From: DATMQA01 sp035566895
GTDB lineage: Bacteria > Verrucomicrobiota > Verrucomicrobiia > Limisphaerales > UBA8199
DNA: 7,133 bases
Direction of reading: 5' to 3'
Assembly (NCBI GenBank): GCA_035566895.1
Contig: DATMQA010000188.1
Location: 1 to 7,133 of the forward strand
Part shown: in pieces, positions 5,534 to 7,133 of the stretch
Layout of the letters: every line of letters starts with the position of its first letter
Position numbering within the stretch: position 1 is the first letter of the stretch
Program-made: the position numbers and the translations under genes
The notes under the pieces: generated by a model
The model's database searches: none
Seen by the model: only the letters and a program-made list of their open reading frames with translations
Told to the model about the DNA's origin: nothing

Positions 5534-6774
5534 CTCCAGGTGACAAGTGACCGAAGTCGAGCCATACCCGTCAGGCGGTGCAACGGAACCTGCGGTGAGG
5601 CAATCACTGGCTTAACCGGCGCCAGCAATGAAATGCTGAACACCGTCCCATGACCCGAACTGCCGCCATAATACGTCGTCCCGTACAGCGTGTGGCCCGA
5701 TAAGCTCAATCCGCCATACGGATTGGCTCCGTCGCTGTTGGTCGGAGGCAGGGCTGCTCCTCCTGGAAATGGTGGCAGCGCCGTGAAACTATGAAGGTTC
5801 GTAAAACCCGTGCCATCCGTGTTGACGCCAAACACGGTCCCAAAGCCCGAACTGCCGCCATAATACGTCGTCCCATACAGGGTGTGGCCCGCTAAAATCA
5901 ACCCGGCATACGGCTGAACTCCGTCGGCGTTGGTTCCACCATAATTACCACTGTAAGGGCCAGGGATGGCCGTGAAACTGTGCAGAGTGGCAAAGCCGGT
6001 ACCGTCGGTGTTCACGGCGAACACCGTGCCCCAGCGCGAGTCGCCTCCTCCTGACGCGGTTCCGTACAGGGTGTTGCCCGAAAGGACCAATCGGCCGTAA
6101 GGCCAACTTCCGTCGCTGCCGTTAGTAAACGTATGCACGAGCCTAAAACCCGTGCCATCGGTGTTGACGGCGAACACTGTCCCAAAGCCCGATCTGCCGC
6201 CGGCCTGGGTCGTCCCATACAACCTCTTGCCCGATAAAATCACCTCGCTCCACGGACCAGCCGCGTCGCTGTTGCCAAAAAAGGCTGGGGTGCCGTAGGG
6301 TGCGCGTCCGTTAAGGTCGCTCAACCTGAAAGCATGCAGGTTGGCAAAGCCCGTGCCGTCGGTGTTGAGGCCGAACACCGTGCCCTTGCCCGCAACGCCG
6401 CCAGATTCTGTCGTTCCATAAAGCGTGTTACCCGATAAAATCAATCCGGTCACCGGCGAGCCTCCGCCGGCAAGGTCAAAGCTATGCAGGGTCCTGAAGC
6501 CTTTGCCATCGGTGTTGAGGGAGAACACCACTCCACGCCCCCCGCTGCCGCCGAGCTCCGTCGTCCCATACAAGGTGTTCCCCGATAAGATCAATCCGGC
6601 ATACGGATTGGCTCCGTCGCTGTTCGTATGAAGACTCCCGGAGAGCGCTGTGAAATTATGCAGGGTCGTGAACGTCTGCGCCGTCACCCGGCCGGCCAGC
6701 GCCAGGCTCAAACCGGTTGTCACCACTAGCCGGTAAACCAGGTTACACAAACTCCTGCTATGATTTCTCATCAT
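5503..6774 (-). CDS. Secreted GloVer-repeat protein, C-terminus probably replaced
   Basis: A 423-aa frame with a signal peptide (about residues 1-32, VVTTGLSLALAGRVTA, likely cut before QT) and six repeats of about 45-70 residues. Each contains a core like GLILSGNTLYGTTELGG, then GTVF and NTDGTGF, then LHSF. This is the GloVer tandem repeat common in Verrucomicrobia; the copies are predicted to form a beta-propeller-like extracellular domain of unknown function. The start is fixed by an AAGGGC Shine-Dalgarno-like site (6779-6784, minus strand) four bases before ATG 6774. The sixth repeat stops after VFSIS. The remaining ~40 residues (APVKPVIASPQVPLHR onward) are unlike the usual C-terminal domain, and the last ~10 (ending SGIRDRTRTD) are the antisense of the tRNA-like element. 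So the natural 3' end was probably lost at about 5630. Confidence 0.88.
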   Translation of the reverse strand: MMRNHSRSLCNLVYRLVVTTGLSLALAGRVTAQTFTTLHNFTALSGSLHTNSDGANPYAGLILSGNTLYGTTELGGSGGRGVVFSLNTDGKGFRTLHSFDLAGGGSPVTGLILSGNTLYGTTESGGVAGKGTVFGLNTDGTGFANLHAFRLSDLNGRAPYGTPAFFGNSDAAGPWSEVILSGKRLYGTTQAGGRSGFGTVFAVNTDGTGFRLVHTFTNGSDGSWPYGRLVLSGNTLYGTASGGGDSRWGTVFAVNTDGTGFATLHSFTAIPGPYSGNYGGTNADGVQPYAGLILAGHTLYGTTYYGGSSGFGTVFGVNTDGTGFTNLHSFTALPPFPGGAALPPTNSDGANPYGGLSLSGHTLYGTTYYGGSSGHGTVFSISLLAPVKPVIASPQVPLHRLTGMARLRSLVTWSGIRDRTRTD

Positions 6775-6827
6775 TGTTGCCCTTCTGCCTTTTAATGGAC
6801 TCAGCCTCGAAAAAACCGACAGGAAAT

Positions 6828-6864
6828 TGTAGGAGCCGACGTTAAAAACTGTAGGAGCAGACGT
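6828..6864 (+). repeat. Two-copy TGTAGGAGC(C/A)GACGT repeat
   Basis: A 15-base unit occurs at 6828-6842 and 6850-6864 with one difference, a 22-base period, in the upstream region of the GloVer gene. It is followed by AAGGAGGCTCTGATCTGACC. It looks like part of a dispersed intergenic repeat rather than an operator, but its position just upstream of the gene start leaves a regulatory role open. Confidence 0.6.
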
Positions 6865-6940
6865 AAGGAGGCTCTGATCTGACCTTCTCGAAGCTTCGCA
6901 ATTGAGTCGCGATTAGAGATTTGGAATTTGATGCTTTCCT

Positions 6941-6970
6941 GGAGCTTGGTGTTTGGTGTTTGGAGCTTTT
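6941..6970. repeat. Degenerate TTGGTGT/GGAGCTT repeats
   Basis: GGAGCTT occurs at 6941-6947 and 6962-6968, with TTGGTGT twice between. Read on the minus strand it gives the low-complexity peptide pattern KLQTPNTKLQ that recurs as false ORFs in Verrucomicrobia genomes. It lies in the intergenic stretch 6775-7034, which holds no supportable gene. Confidence 0.45.
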
Positions 6971-7034
6971 GATCACCTCCAACCAAATTCATCTTAGTGC
7001 TCTGGGTCATAAGTTCGGTGACGTATTCAAAGGG

Positions 7035-7133
7035 TCAGGCCGCCAGCGCCTGTACAGACGGGGTCTGGAGTTTGGCAACCAACTCGCGCAGCTCAACGCG
7101 TGTGAATTTCCATTCGAAGGGCTTGGCGACTTG
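7035..7133 (-). CDS. C-terminus of an IS630-type transposase (partial)
   Basis: The last 32 codons of a minus-strand gene that enters from the right edge and stops at TGA (7035-7037). The segment AKPFEWKFTRVELRELVAKL resembles the conserved tail of IS630-family DDE transposases ('PFxWxFTRxDLxxLLxxL'). The catalytic acids and the start are outside the window. A full element end should lie within about 100 bp to the left of the stop, but I cannot define an inverted repeat with only one end visible. IS630 elements insert at TA dinucleotides, and several occur here. Confidence 0.65.
   Translation of the reverse strand, partial: QVAKPFEWKFTRVELRELVAKLQTPSVQALAA

Noticed and set aside
6801..7010. 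69-codon minus-strand frame
   Set aside because: Encodes the repeat-derived pattern KLQTPNTKLQ and covers both intergenic repeats; typical false ORF.
1..7133. CRISPR array, rRNA, phage genes, riboswitch
   Set aside because: No regularly spaced repeats, no rRNA-like sequence, no phage proteins and no recognisable aptamer seen on either strand.

Overview
The window looks like an accessory, repeat-rich piece of a soil Verrucomicrobia-type chromosome (Pedosphaera/Limisphaerales style). This is inferred from a GloVer-repeat secreted protein, an N-terminal anchor of the kind that precedes HEAT-repeat domains in this group, a DUF433-like small protein, degenerate dispersed repeats and several broken genes. 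No gene fixes the species.

Layout. 1-476: two minus-strand genes, the start of a membrane-anchored protein running off the left edge and a 67-aa DUF433-like protein. 477-1285: gene remnants only. It holds a tRNA-like sequence (820-898) running directly into the last ~55 codons of an RtcB-type RNA ligase, a small cluster of direct and inverted GTGACGGGTG repeats, and a 39-bp copy of the 5' half of a second tRNA-like element. 1286-5305: a gamma-glutamyltransferase-family gene with an N-terminal membrane anchor and a DUF3471-like domain, split after base 2 of codon 36 by a complete 2101-bp insertion sequence (1393-3493). The insertion has perfect 30-bp terminal inverted repeats and an 8-bp target duplication. 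Removing it with one duplication copy restores one uninterrupted 636-codon reading frame. Its DDE transposase is in two frames joined at a run of nine A.

5306-7133: a complete but odd tRNA-like element (5456-5533, anticodon TTC, encoded CCA), then a minus-strand secreted GloVer-repeat protein whose last codons run into that tRNA-like element, then short dispersed repeats, and finally the C-terminus of an IS630-type transposase entering from the right edge.

The genes do not form a pathway. The main points are the datable insertion into the gamma-glutamyltransferase gene, the possible slippage site in its transposase, and the two tRNA-like elements. One of those is fused to an RtcB remnant. 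The other is half-duplicated on the far side of the gamma-glutamyltransferase gene. Both lack the usual G18 and T55 bases of tRNA, changed together.
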